This document shows, one piece after another, positions 8,430 to 17,507 of a DNA stretch of 64,000 nucleotides. The notes under the pieces were generated by a model. That model was given only the letters and a program-made list of their open reading frames with translations, had not been told where the DNA came from and did no database searches. Position 1 is the stretch's first letter; each line of letters starts with the position of its first letter. The DNA is from DATAOG01 sp963757395 (GTDB taxonomy: Bacteria > Pseudomonadota > Alphaproteobacteria > Geminicoccales > Geminicoccaceae): assembly GCA_963757395.1 (NCBI GenBank), contig CAVWRK010000008.1:124001-188000 (forward strand). Reading direction: 5' to 3'. The translations under genes were made by a program, and so were the position numbers.

Positions 8430-8795
8430 ATGCGCTGGTCGACCGCTCTTTTGACCTGCTGGCTCATCGTTCCGGGCGCCGCTCTGGCTGGCGAGGCCGA
8501 CGTGGTCGACGCGCAGCTGACGCCGGCCGCCGACGGCAGCTTCCGTTTCGAGGTCACGGTCCGCCACGCCGATACCGGCTGGGAGCACTATGCCGACGCC
8601 TTCGAGGTGGTCGCCCCCGACGGCGGGGTGCTGGGCACCCGCATCCTGCTCCACCCGCACGTCGACGAGCAGCCCTTCACGCGCTCGCTCGCGGGCGTCC
8701 GGATCCCGGACGACGTGGCCGAGGTCACGATCCGCGCCCACGACAGCGAGCACGGCTACGGCGGCCAGGAGCTGACCATCCCCGTCCGGCGCTGA
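8430..8795 (+). CDS. small exported protein of unknown function
   Basis: With ATG at 8430 (GAGAGGGA upstream) the product has 121 residues. It starts with a signal peptide (RWSTALLTCWLIVPGAALA) followed by about 100 residues that look like one beta-rich domain: FRFEVTVRHADTGWEHYADAF and VAEVTIRAHDSEHGYGG. I do not recognise a named family with certainty. It follows meaB by 50 bases on the same strand and may share its transcript. The alternating hydrophobic pattern suggests a periplasmic Ig-like fold; that is inference. Confidence 0.7.
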   Translation: MRWSTALLTCWLIVPGAALAGEADVVDAQLTPAADGSFRFEVTVRHADTGWEHYADAFEVVAPDGGVLGTRILLHPHVDEQPFTRSLAGVRIPDDVAEVTIRAHDSEHGYGGQELTIPVRR

Positions 8796-8811
8796 GCCAG
8801 GCAGCCTCTGC

Positions 8812-9297
8812 TCAGGCGGTCTCGGAAGCTTGATCGTCCGCCCGACCGGTGCGCTCGTCCGCAGATGGCGGTGACGGGAAGCGGCTGGAGCCGTAGCGCA
8901 GCACCAGGACCGCGAGCGCAAGTATCAAAATACCGCCGGCGATGATCAGGATCGCGAGGTCGGCCTTGTGCTCGACGCTGGCGTGGCTGATCAAGAGGCG
9001 GGTCAGCGCCGTGATCGCGATGTAGATCAGGAAGCGCACCGGCATGTGGTTGGTCCGGAAATAGATCCCGACCATCGCCCCCAGCTCCAGATAGATGAAC
9101 AGCAGCAGGATGTCCTCGATGCTGGCGCCGCCCTGGTGGACCATGACCGCGAAGGCGAAGCCCGCCGACCAGACCGTGGTCGCCCCGATCACGAACAGCG
9201 CCAGAAAATGGAAAACACGGACCAGGAAACCGCCGATGGCGTCGGCGAGCACGTGCAGGCGCTCGTCGCTGTTCCGGATCTGGTGCAGAGAGATCAT
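8812..9297 (-). CDS. PsiE-like phosphate-starvation-inducible membrane protein
   Basis: This 161-residue protein has four hydrophobic helices, at about 25-50, 65-85, 92-110 and 115-135. The PsiE-type EDILLLFIYLELGAMVGIYF and HMPVRFLIYIAITALTR segments are typical of the family, and a polar tail with many acidic residues follows. PsiE-family proteins are inner-membrane proteins; E. coli psiE is induced by phosphate starvation, but its biochemical role is unknown. It converges with the small exported protein gene and is preceded by ribokinase reading the same way. Confidence 0.82.
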   Translation of the reverse strand: MISLHQIRNSDERLHVLADAIGGFLVRVFHFLALFVIGATTVWSAGFAFAVMVHQGGASIEDILLLFIYLELGAMVGIYFRTNHMPVRFLIYIAITALTRLLISHASVEHKADLAILIIAGGILILALAVLVLRYGSSRFPSPPSADERTGRADDQASETA

Positions 9298-9349
9298 CGA
9301 TGGTCCCCAGCAGCGCGACAGGCTTGGCAGGTCATGGCCGGCGCCGGCG

Positions 9350-10261
9350 TCAGATGAGCGGCGTCACCTCGGCGAGTTCGGCCAGGTGCGCCTCGATCAG
9401 GGCGGCGTCGGGCTGGCTGGTCTGGGCACCGAGCCGGGTGCAGGCGAGGCCCGCGGCGACGCTCGCCCGCCGCAGCGCCTCCGGCAGCGCGAGGCCCCGA
9501 TCGAGCGCCGCGGCGAGCACGCCCGCGAAGGCATCGCCAGCACCGGTGGTGTCGACCGCGTCGACCGGCAGCGCCGGCACCCGGTAGCCGACCGCCGGCC
9601 CGATCGCGAGCGCGCCCTCGCGGCCGAGCGTGACCACGCAGGTCAGGCCGTGCCGGTGCGCGAGGTCTCGCGCCAGATCGGCGGGTTCGCCGCCGGCGCC
9701 GGCCGCCATCTGGGCCTCGATCTGGTTGACCACCAGGACGTCGAGAGCGTCGAGCACGCTGCCGGGCACCGCAGCGGCCGGGGCGAGGTTCAAGATCGTC
9801 CGGGCGCCGCGCGCGCGCGCCCGCTCGAGCAGCGCGAAGGTCGCCTCGGGCCGGATCTCGTTCTGGCAGAGGACGGTCGTGCCCGGCGCCAGCCCGGCAT
9901 CGTCGATCTGGCCGGCATCGGTGTCGAGATTGGCGCCGCTCGCGACCATGATCTGGTTCTCGGCCTGGCGGTCGACCCCGATCACGGCGATCCCGGTCGC
10001 CGACCCGGAGATCCTGATGCCGGCGCCATCGACCCCGGCGGCCTTGAGCGCGCCGGTGACGAACCGGCCGAAGTCGTCGTCGCCGACCTGCCCGACCATG
10101 CGCACGACAGCCCCGGCCTTGGCCGCGGCCGCCGCCTGATTGGCGCCCTTGCCGCCGGCCGCGAGCGTATGGCCCGGGCAGAGCACGGTCTCGCCCGGCC
10201 GCGGCAGGGCCTCGACCTGGAACACCAGGTCGACGTTGAGCGAGCCAAACACGAGCAGCAT
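9350..10261 (-). CDS. rbsK: ribokinase (PfkB family)
   Basis: This 303-residue PfkB-family sugar kinase has the N-terminal FGSLNVDLVF strand, the first signature GGKGANQAAAAAKAG near residue 40 and the second signature DTTGAGDAFAGVLAAALDRG near 250, which includes the catalytic Asp. Ribokinases phosphorylate D-ribose to ribose 5-phosphate. ATG at 10261 is chosen because GGAGG sits six bases upstream; a TTG two codons earlier would abut that site. No ribose transporter adjoins it, so the sugar is assigned by family only. Two similar repeats lie 22-60 bases upstream. Confidence 0.9.
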   Translation of the reverse strand: MLLVFGSLNVDLVFQVEALPRPGETVLCPGHTLAAGGKGANQAAAAAKAGAVVRMVGQVGDDDFGRFVTGALKAAGVDGAGIRISGSATGIAVIGVDRQAENQIMVASGANLDTDAGQIDDAGLAPGTTVLCQNEIRPEATFALLERARARGARTILNLAPAAAVPGSVLDALDVLVVNQIEAQMAAGAGGEPADLARDLAHRHGLTCVVTLGREGALAIGPAVGYRVPALPVDAVDTTGAGDAFAGVLAAALDRGLALPEALRRASVAAGLACTRLGAQTSQPDAALIEAHLAELAEVTPLI

Positions 10262-10282
10262 GCGCAACCTCCGGTCGCGCTT

Positions 10283-10325
10283 CGACTAGACCGGACTTAG
10301 GAAGTTCCGACTAGAGCGGAATTCT
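10283..10325 (-). promoter_or_regulatory. direct repeats upstream of ribokinase
   Basis: CGACTAGA occurs at 10283-10290 and 10308-10315, each followed by a similar CGGA-TT block, 25 bases apart. The spacing (about 2.4 helical turns) and position just upstream of the rbsK start suggest an operator. No specific regulator is identified. Confidence 0.35.
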
Positions 10326-10482
10326 GATTCGGCTGCAACCTTTCGAACGAACCTCCCGGCCGAGGCGCTGCCAGAACCCGCCCAGCAACCCGACCCCAGC
10401 AGATCGCATCAATTGAGCCATGCCACGGCCCGGACGAGCGAAGGTCCGCGGCAGACCCATCGCCCGCGAGCGACCGGCCGCC

Positions 10483-11649
10483 TCACAGACCAGGCAGCCT
10501 TGCCTGTTCTTCATGCGATCGCATGGCTACCAGCGCAAATGGGTCTTCGGCTCGTCGAGCATCTCTCGACGCTTCTCTGATCGCCCGGAGTTGCTCGCTA
10601 CCGACGTAGAAGCGCCCGCGCTTCTCCCCATGAGCCACGAGCAACCCCAGATCTGCCAAGTGCTTCAGATCTCTACCAGCAATGTGTTCCGACACTTCCG
10701 CAGCTGATCTGTACCGGACATTTCTGATCCGGAATCCAAATGCGGATTCGACGAGAACGATTTCACAGCGTTCGGGAAGGCCATGATCACTGACCAGCGT
10801 CGAAACTTGTTCCCACACCCGGCGCATTTCATTGTTACGCTTGATGAGCGTGGCTGCCTGCTGATAATGCGCCCGAAGACAGAAGCGCACCCAAGGAAGC
10901 GCGTCATTTTCCGGGTGCCAGCTGCCCTGGCCAACGTCGGCTAGTACAGCATAGTAGGCCTGAGTATTGGCGCCAAGCCACTCTTCGATGCTTGCAAAGG
11001 TCGGGCTCATGATACCTTCTCTCGCCAGCACAAGCGTTTGCAGCGCTCGGGCCATTCGCCCGTTGCCGTCTTTGAATGGATGAATCATGGTAAGGTTAAG
11101 ATGAGCCATGGAAGCACGCACGATCGCCGGCTCATCAGCGTCAGCGCGAAGTTGTTCAATGAGCTCGTCGATCAGAGACGGTACCAGTTGCGCATCGGGC
11201 CCTTCATAGACCTTCTCGCCGCTGTCCTGGCGAATGACCGCGATATATCCAGGGCGCCACTGCCCCGGTTGCTTGCCGAGGTCGTAGCCCAGCATAATAA
11301 AATGCAGACTCCTGATCAGCTGCTGGTGGAACTCGAAATACGGATCCTCCGCCAGTCGCAAAATGTACGTTAAGGCGTTCCGGTAGCCGGTTATTGCGAG
11401 CCAGGTCTCGCGGCTGGCATCGATCGGCTCCTCGTCTTCTACGACAGCGATGACATCGTCTTCGGTCGCGTGGTAGCCTTCGATACTGTTCGAACCCTGG
11501 ATGGCGCGCGCAAAGGCGTTGCGCCGGAGGAAGCCGGTCCAGCGGCGTGGGTTGCTGTTGACGTAGTGGCGAAGGGTCTGGCGCTGATCGAGGATCATAC
11601 CGAGGACGGTCTGCTCCTCCGAGCCCAGGAGCGGCGTCTGGAAGATCAT
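10483..11649 (-). CDS. Fic family protein (AMPylase-type) with built-in inhibitory helix
   Basis: This 388-residue protein has a complete Fic active site, HPFKDGNGRMAR, near residue 190; the His is the general base for transfer of AMP from ATP to a target hydroxyl. Upstream, near residue 52, lies GSNSIEGY, the class II inhibitory motif whose Glu blocks productive ATP binding. The C-terminal third looks like a winged-helix segment (AAEVSEHIAGRDLKHLADLG), as in many Fic/DOC proteins linked to DNA binding. Base composition is visibly less GC-rich than its neighbours, which suggests acquisition. No separate antitoxin gene is seen. Three TCCTGCAT repeats cover the start region. Confidence 0.9.
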   Translation of the reverse strand: MIFQTPLLGSEEQTVLGMILDQRQTLRHYVNSNPRRWTGFLRRNAFARAIQGSNSIEGYHATEDDVIAVVEDEEPIDASRETWLAITGYRNALTYILRLAEDPYFEFHQQLIRSLHFIMLGYDLGKQPGQWRPGYIAVIRQDSGEKVYEGPDAQLVPSLIDELIEQLRADADEPAIVRASMAHLNLTMIHPFKDGNGRMARALQTLVLAREGIMSPTFASIEEWLGANTQAYYAVLADVGQGSWHPENDALPWVRFCLRAHYQQAATLIKRNNEMRRVWEQVSTLVSDHGLPERCEIVLVESAFGFRIRNVRYRSAAEVSEHIAGRDLKHLADLGLLVAHGEKRGRFYVGSEQLRAIREASRDARRAEDPFALVAMRSHEEQARLPGL

Positions 11650-11707
11650 GCAGGATAGTCCGTTTCAAACCGGCGTTATGCAGGATATTAATACGCAGAA
11701 TGCAGGA
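11648..11707. repeat. three ATGCAGGA repeats over the fic start
   Basis: ATGCAGGA occurs exactly at 11648-11655, 11678-11685 and 11700-11707. The first overlaps the fic start codon on the other strand, and the set lies in an AT-rich pocket. No ribosome-binding sequence precedes the fic ATG. A repressor operator or autoregulatory site is plausible. Confidence 0.45.
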
Positions 11708-11870
11708 GTCAAACAGAATATCGCGCACGGAAACGGACGTGCGGACGGCTCAGCCATCGGCGACGAGCGACGTTCGCTCACGCCGGCGGGCAGGCCGGTT
11801 GCCAAGCGGGCTCGGTGTCCTCTATCAGAAGCAAGCGCGCGCCGAGCCCGCGGACAGAGCGGAGAGCCTG

Positions 11871-12116
11871 ATGTTCGAGCCCGAGGAGATCCTGGTCGAC
11901 GCGTCGAGTGTCGTCTGCGATGGCGGCGGCGTGCTCGGCCATCCGCGCGTCTGGCTCGCGATCCCGGCCTCGGGCCGGGTCGAGTGCCCCTATTGCAGCC
12001 GGACCTTCGTCTATAGCCCGGGCGCGGCCGCCGGCGCGGACATCGCCGCCACGGCACCACTCGGGGTCCAGGCGGGCGATCCTTCGGCTGCGGTCGACGC
12101 TGAGCCCCAGGGCTGA
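11871..12116 (+). CDS. zf-CHCC zinc-finger domain protein
   Basis: With ATG at 11871 (GGAGAG just upstream) the product has 81 residues. It holds one zf-CHCC domain: VVCDGGGVLGHPRVWL, then ECPYCSRTFVY, so the Cys-His-Cys-Cys ligands are all present. The family includes small alphaproteobacterial relatives of the NDUFS6 accessory subunit of respiratory complex I. The Ala/Gly-rich tail of about 30 residues looks unstructured. The frame stays open upstream to 11700 but lacks conserved sequence there. Confidence 0.85.
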   Translation: MFEPEEILVDASSVVCDGGGVLGHPRVWLAIPASGRVECPYCSRTFVYSPGAAAGADIAATAPLGVQAGDPSAAVDAEPQG

Positions 12117-12201
12117 TCGTTTCGCGTCCGGCCGGCTCGATTGGGCACAGGCACGGCTTGTGCTATGAGATCGACCCGACGCTCGGTGCGGGAGACGAGC
12201 A

Positions 12202-12517
12202 ATGGCCACGCGCGTGCGGCTCAAGGACGAGTTGCTCTATGAGCAGGATTTCTACGTCTGGACCGAGGTCCAGGCGGACCTGCTGCGCGCGCGGCGGTTC
12301 GATGCGCTGGATCTCGAGAACCTGATCGAGGAGATCGAGGCCTTGGGGCGGGCGGAAAAGAAGGAGGTGCTGAGCCACGCCGCGGTCATCGTCGAGCAGA
12401 TGCTGAAGCTCCAGTACAGCCCGGCTGCGCGGCCACGGCGAGGGCGTCGCAGCGGTCGCGCTGCCCGCTACCTGTCCCTATGCCGTCGATCAGATCACCG
12501 GCGACTGGTGGCCGTAA
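12202..12517 (+). pseudogene. DUF29 family gene with internal deletion and frameshift
   Basis: The first 73 codons match the start of DUF29 proteins (LYEQDFYVWTEVQADLLRA, ALDLENLIEEIEALGR). After KLQYSP, near 12421, the family pattern stops. The family's C terminus then appears in the next frame as CPYAVDQITGDWWP, ending at TAA 12515-12517. About 60 residues that normally separate these blocks are absent. The open frame from 12202 continues into unrelated sequence to 12672, overlapping rpsI, so the ORF as read is not a real full protein. DUF29 has no assigned function. Confidence 0.75.
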
Positions 12518-12531
12518 GGGGTCGGAGCGTC

Positions 12532-12556
12532 CATCCTCGCGCAATCGCGAAGGATG
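12532..12556 (-). terminator. stable hairpin downstream of rpsI
   Basis: CATCCTCGCG (12532-12541) pairs with CGCGAAGGATG (12546-12556), leaving one bulged base and a four-base loop. It lies 29 bases beyond the rpsI stop. There is no T tract on the minus strand, so it may act as a transcript-end stabiliser or a weak terminator. Confidence 0.4.
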
Positions 12557-12584
12557 TCCGGGCGAGGTCGAGGGTCGGCCGCAA

Positions 12585-13073
12585 TCAGCGCTTGGAGAAC
12601 TGGAAGCTGCGGCGCGCCTTGCGCAGGCCGTATTTCTTGCGCTCGACCCGGCGCGAGTTGCGGGTCAGGTAGCCGCCGGCCTTGAGCGGCGGGCGCAGGA
12701 TCGGGTCGTAGGCGACCAGCGCCCGGCTGATGCCGTGGCGGACCGCGCCCGCCTGGCCCGACAGGCCGCCGCCCTTGACCGTGCAGACGACGTCGAACTG
12801 CTGCACCCGGCTGGCGACCACGAACGGCTGGTTGATGATCATGCGCAGGACCGGCCGCGCGAAGTAGACCTCGATGTCGCGACCGTTGACCGTCACCCGG
12901 CCGGCGCCCGGCTTGACCCAGACCCTGGCGACCGCGTCCTTGCGCCGCCCGGTCGCATAAGCCCGGCCCTGGCGGTCGATCTTGGGCGTCGGCGGCGCGA
13001 TCTCGGGCTCGGGCGGGACGGTCTGCGCCAGGTCCCTGAGATCGGCGAGCGTGCGGGTCGGTTGATCAGCCAT
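12585..13073 (-). CDS. rpsI: 30S ribosomal protein S9
   Basis: This 162-residue protein shows the S9 hallmarks: GRRKDAVARVWVKPGAG, VNGRDIEVYF, TVKGGGLSGQAGAVRHGISRAL and the basic tail SRRVERKKYGLRKARRSFQF, ending in KR, which reaches the ribosomal P site. An N-terminal extension of about 35 residues before the core is usual in alphaproteobacteria. The start overlaps the rplM stop by 8 bases, the standard rplM-rpsI coupling. A hairpin follows the gene. Confidence 0.98.
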   Translation of the reverse strand: MADQPTRTLADLRDLAQTVPPEPEIAPPTPKIDRQGRAYATGRRKDAVARVWVKPGAGRVTVNGRDIEVYFARPVLRMIINQPFVVASRVQQFDVVCTVKGGGLSGQAGAVRHGISRALVAYDPILRPPLKAGGYLTRNSRRVERKKYGLRKARRSFQFSKR

Positions 13074-13542
13074 CGGCGAGCTCTTTGACCGTGTTCTTGC
13101 GGTTGAGGGCGATCAGGTCGAAGGCGACCGGCGCCTGGCCCTGGTGCGGATGCTCCGGGCCGGAATAGACGTGCAGCTTCTTGAGCTGCTGGGCCGCGAG
13201 CGGGCCGCCGGGCAGCATGCGCTCGACCGCCTTCTCGATCAGGCGTTCGGGATGGCGGCTGTCCAGGATCTGTTGCGCCGTGCGTTGCTTGATGCCGCCC
13301 GGATAGCCGGTGTGCCGGTAGTAGATCTTGCGGGTGCGCTTGTTGCCGGTCAGCGCCACCTTGTCGGCGTTGACCACGACCACGTGATCGCCGCAGTCGA
13401 TGTGCGGCGTGTACATGGCCTTGTGCTTGCCGCGCAGCCGGGTCGCGACCAGCACCGCCAGCCGCCCGAGCACCAGGCCGTCGGCGTCGATCACGCACCA
13501 GCCGCGGCTGACGTCCTTGGGCGTGGCGGAGTAGGTCTTCAT
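13066..13542 (-). CDS. rplM: 50S ribosomal protein L13
   Basis: This 158-residue protein starts MKTYSATPKDVSRGW and carries the conserved VLGRLAVLVATRLRGKHK, DCGDHVVVVNADKV and GNKRTRKIYYRHTGYPGG blocks. L13 binds 23S rRNA early in 50S assembly. ATG at 13542 gives the family N terminus; the frame is open further upstream without conservation. It is the first gene of the rplM-rpsI operon, with a promoter-like sequence about 100 bases upstream. Confidence 0.98.
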   Translation of the reverse strand: MKTYSATPKDVSRGWCVIDADGLVLGRLAVLVATRLRGKHKAMYTPHIDCGDHVVVVNADKVALTGNKRTRKIYYRHTGYPGGIKQRTAQQILDSRHPERLIEKAVERMLPGGPLAAQQLKKLHVYSGPEHPHQGQAPVAFDLIALNRKNTVKELADG

Positions 13543-13640
13543 CGGAGCGAGGCCCAAACTGACACTTTCGGCCGGACGGCGGGTCGCGAACGGCCAAACG
13601 ACAACCTGCCCGGACCGCGGACGACCCGAGCGCGGCCGCA

Positions 13641-13669
13641 TAGCTAGGCCGAAGCGCCCGCCCTGTCAA
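13641..13669 (-). promoter_or_regulatory. candidate promoter of the rplM-rpsI operon
   Basis: On the minus strand TTGACA (13669-13664) is separated by 17 bases from TAGCTA (13646-13641). The -35 is perfect; the -10 is weak, as is common in GC-rich alphaproteobacteria. It lies 99 bases upstream of the rplM ATG. Confidence 0.5.
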
Positions 13670-13702
13670 CGGTCGGGGCGCCCTTTCGTGTCGAGCCCTG
13701 GC

Positions 13703-14149
13703 TCAGCTGCCGTGGCCGGGCGGGATCGCATAGGTGCCGGTGACGTGGCAGACCGGCTGCGGGTCGGCGGCCGTGCGCATCACCACCTCGCCGACCGCCA
13801 GCCGGCGGCCGAGCTTCAGCAGCCGGCCGGCCGCATGCACGTCCTCCGGCCGCGGCCGGGTCAGGAAGTGGACCGTCATGCTGGTGGTCATGGCGAGCTC
13901 GGCCCGGCCGATCATCGACAGCACGACGCCATAGAGCGTGATGTCGGCGAGCGCCATCAGGGCCGGGCCGCAGATCGTCCCGCCCGGCCGGCGCAGCAGC
14001 GCGCCGTAGGGCAGGCGGACGACCACGTCGCCGGCTTTGAAGCGCTCGATCACGCAGCCCAGCTGACCGACGTAGGGCACCCCCTGCCAGGCCAGCGTCT
14101 GAAACTCCTCGGCCGTGATCCTGGCTTCGCCGCTCTCGCCTGCCGCCAT
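13703..14149 (-). CDS. PaaI-type hotdog thioesterase
   Basis: This 148-residue protein (ATG at 14149; an upstream in-frame ATG at 14185 would add 12 residues) has the PaaI/YdiI hotdog pattern. Its features are GGTICGPALMALADITLYG around the central helix that carries the active-site acidic residue, then TTSMTVHFLTRP and the final strands ending HVTGTYAIPP. Such enzymes hydrolyse aryl- or acyl-CoA thioesters. No catabolic operon adjoins it, so the substrate is unknown. The gene is divergent from the VCBS-repeat gene. Confidence 0.85.
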   Translation of the reverse strand: MAAGESGEARITAEEFQTLAWQGVPYVGQLGCVIERFKAGDVVVRLPYGALLRRPGGTICGPALMALADITLYGVVLSMIGRAELAMTTSMTVHFLTRPRPEDVHAAGRLLKLGRRLAVGEVVMRTAADPQPVCHVTGTYAIPPGHGS

Positions 14150-16117
14150 GCCGCCTGCCTCATGCTGCCCGAACCCGAGGCCCACGCTAGCGGACCGCCG
14201 CCGCCGCCGTCCAGCGTCGCGCGGCCGATCGGTGCGGGCGGTCGCGCCCGGGTTGCCAGCGCCGGCCCGCGCGCCGATCTTCGGCAGTGATGGCTTCGAT
14301 CAAGCGTGCCCGGATAGTGACGGCCGTTGCCGGCTCGGCGCTTGCGCTCGGGGTCGGCGCGGCCCTGATCGGCCTGACCGCGGGTGCCGCGCCGGCCGTC
14401 GATCCCGCCTGGCTGCATCTGTCCAGCGCCACCGGCGACCTCGCGGTGCCCGGCAAGTCCGACCAGCAGACCGCGGCCCTGGTCGCCGACCTCGATGGCG
14501 ACGGCGTCCAGGATTTCGTGATCGCCGCCCGTGCCAAGGCGCCGGCGCTGGTCGGGTACCGGCGCCAGGCGGCCGGCTGGCGGCGCTTCGTGATCGAGCC
14601 GGACCTGCTGCCGATCGAGGCCGGCGGCGCCGCCTACGACATCGACCAGGACGGCGACCTCGACGTCGTCATGGGCGAGGACGCCTCGGGCAACCACGTC
14701 TACTGGTGGGAGAACCCGGGGCCTGGCCACGCTTTGGACGCGCGCTGGCGGCGCCACCTGATCAAGGCCAGCGGCGCCAACAAGCACCACGACCAGATCT
14801 TCGCCGACCTCGACGGCGACGGCCGGGCCGAGCTCGCGTTCTGGAACCAGTTCGCGCGCCGGCTGATGGTCGCCGAGATCCCGCCCGACCCGCGCGCGAG
14901 CGGCCCCTGGCCGCTGACGACGATCTTCGAAGGCTCGTCCAGGGGCTTCGAGGGCCTCGCGGCCGCGGATATCAACGGCGACGGCCGGGTCGACCTGATC
15001 GGCGGCGGCCGCTGGTTCGAGCGTGCCGACGATGGCCGCTACACCGCGCATGTGATCGACGACGCCATGCAATCCTCGCGCGCCGCCGCGGGGCAGCTGG
15101 TGCCGGGCGGCCGGCCCGAGGTCGTGTTCGGGATCGGCGACGGCACCGGGCCGCTCCGCTGGTACCAGTGGGACGGCAGCGCCTGGGTCGGCCACGACCT
15201 GCTCGGCACCGACATCGTGCATGGCCACAGCCTGGCGCTCGGCGACGTCGACCAGGACGGCAACCTCGACATCTTCGCCGCCGAGATGGGCGATCCCGGG
15301 CATGGCGCCGACGCCACCGCCTGGATCTTCCATGGCGACGGCCGCGGCCATTTTCGCAAGGAGGTGGTCGCGACCGGCCTCGCCAACCACGAATCGCGGC
15401 TCGCCGATCTCGATGGCGACGGCGATCTCGACATCCTGACCAAGCCCTACCACGCGGGTGCGCCGCGGATCGACGTGCTGCTGAACCGGCAGACCCGGCT
15501 CGACCGCTGGCAGCGCCATGTGATCGATGCCGAGAAGCCCTGGCGGAGCGTGTTCGTGACCACCGCCGACCTCGACGGCGACGGCCACAAGGACATCGTC
15601 ACCGGCGGCTGGTGGTATCAAAACCCCGGCAGCGCCGGCGGCCCCTGGCAGCGGCGGACGATCGGCGCGCCGCTCGCCAACATGGCGGCGGTCGCCGACC
15701 TCGACGGCGACGGCGACCCCGACGTCCTCGGCACCGAGGGCAAGGGCGCGGATCGCAACGCCAAGTTCGTCTGGGCCGAGAACGACGGCCGCGGCGCGTT
15801 CACGATCCACGACAATCTCGAGGCCGGCGACGGCGATTTCCTGCAAGGCGTCGCGATCGCGCGCTTCAAGGGTCAGAGCCTCGAGATCGCGCTCTCATGG
15901 CACGAGGCCGGGCGCGGCATCCAGATGCTGACCGTGCCGACCGATCCGGCCCATGCCGACTGGCCGCTGCGCAAGATCAGCGCGCTCTCCCAGGACGAGG
16001 CGCTGTCGGCGGCCGACATCGACCGCGACGGCCGCATCGACCTGCTCCTCGGCACCCGCTGGCTGCGCAACCTCGGCAGCGATTGGGAGCTGCACGAGAT
16101 CGGGCCGGCAAGCGCCG

Positions 16118-16570
<453 letters not shown>

Positions 16571-16593
16571 CCGACGCCGGGCTACGGCTAGGC

Positions 16594-17032
16594 TCAGCCG
16601 ACCGCCTCACCAGTCCAGGGATTGAACGCAGCTACGCCGGCGGGCGCGAAATCGACGAGATTGCGGGTGGCGACGCAAAGACCGGCGACCGCCGCGGTCG
16701 CCGCGATGAGCAGGTCGGGCTGCGGGAAGGTGTGCCCCATCGCCTTGCCTCGTTGCACCAGTCTTCGCCACTCGAGGATGATGTCCTCATCGAGTTCGAG
16801 AATCCGGCCTTCGAACCACGGGCGAAGATGATCGTCCAGCCAGGCCTGAAGCCGGTCTCGCAGTTCCGGATCCGGCTGGCGCTCGATGCCGTAGCGAAAT
16901 CTCGGCAAAGGTGATCCGGCTGAGGTAGAGCAGCTCCGGCGCTTGGGCGTGGGCCCAGGTTCTGACGGCGGGGTGGCAGCGCGGGCGCCGTAGCTCCGAG
17001 ACGACGTTGGTGTCGATCAGGAACCGCTTCAG
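16594..17032 (-). pseudogene. VapC-like PIN-domain toxin, frameshifted
   Basis: The N-terminal frame reads KRFLIDTNVVSELRRPR through LYLSRITFAEI. The C-terminal frame then resumes with RYGIERQPDPELRDRL and runs to QPDLLIAATAAV and NLVDFAPAGV. All PIN acidic residues are present (D of IDTN, E of SELRR, D of QPDLL), so the fold is intact apart from one extra base in the AAA/TTT run at 16897-16899. The natural start overlaps the antitoxin stop as CTGA at 17032-17029, the position of a normal ATGA overlap, so the start codon would be CTG. As read, no full toxin can be made. VapC toxins are Mg-dependent RNases. Confidence 0.82.
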
Positions 17033-17340
17033 AGCTCGACCTCACGCACCGGGCTTCGCTCCCCCGCGAAATCGAAGTCGACGTCCCGCAGCGGCGATTG
17101 CGAGAGCAGCTCGTAGAGGCTCGGTCGGTCGGCGGGTCTGATCATCCGGGCAAACTCGGTTGCCGAGACGACGACCACCGCATCCTCACCATAAACCGTG
17201 ACGCGCTGCGGCCCCTCTCCGCGCGCGCGCCGCACCAAATCGCTGAAATGCGCCTTGGCGTCCTGAAGCTTCCAACCCCGGAACGCGGCCAGCGCCGCAA
17301 GACTACGGTCGCGTCGCGCGGTGCGATCGTCAGGTAGCAT
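17029..17340 (-). CDS. Phd/YefM-type antitoxin
   Basis: This protein of about 103 residues has the Phd/YefM core: WKLQDAKAHFSDLVRRARGEGPQRVTVYGEDAVVVVSATEF, broken here only by length. An N-terminal DNA-binding fold is followed by an acidic tail (RDVDFDFAGERSPVREVEL) that would thread into the toxin. The ATG at 17340 has GGGGG five bases upstream; ATG at 17352 is an alternative. It overlaps the downstream PIN toxin by 4 bases. With the toxin broken, this may be an orphan antitoxin. Confidence 0.85.
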   Translation of the reverse strand: MLPDDRTARRDRSLAALAAFRGWKLQDAKAHFSDLVRRARGEGPQRVTVYGEDAVVVVSATEFARMIRPADRPSLYELLSQSPLRDVDFDFAGERSPVREVEL

Positions 17341-17507
17341 ATGAACCCCCATGCTGACCATGTTGGTCACCAAGTATGTCGCGCGCACCGATGGGTCAAG
17401 GGCGGTCCCTCCAGGCCGTCGAGCGGCTTGGAAGCCGGAAACGTTCTGGTGTAGGACTGGCGCGCCGTCCGGAGCGTGGGCGGCAGAGGGGGCGGGGAGC
17501 GAGGGGC

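Noticed and set aside
12202..12672. Full 156-residue protein from 12202
   Set aside because: Only the first 73 residues are DUF29-like; the remainder is out of frame and overlaps the rpsI coding region.
13688..14290. Plus-strand ORF opposite the thioesterase
   Set aside because: No domain, Arg/His/Pro-rich, antisense to a clear hotdog thioesterase.
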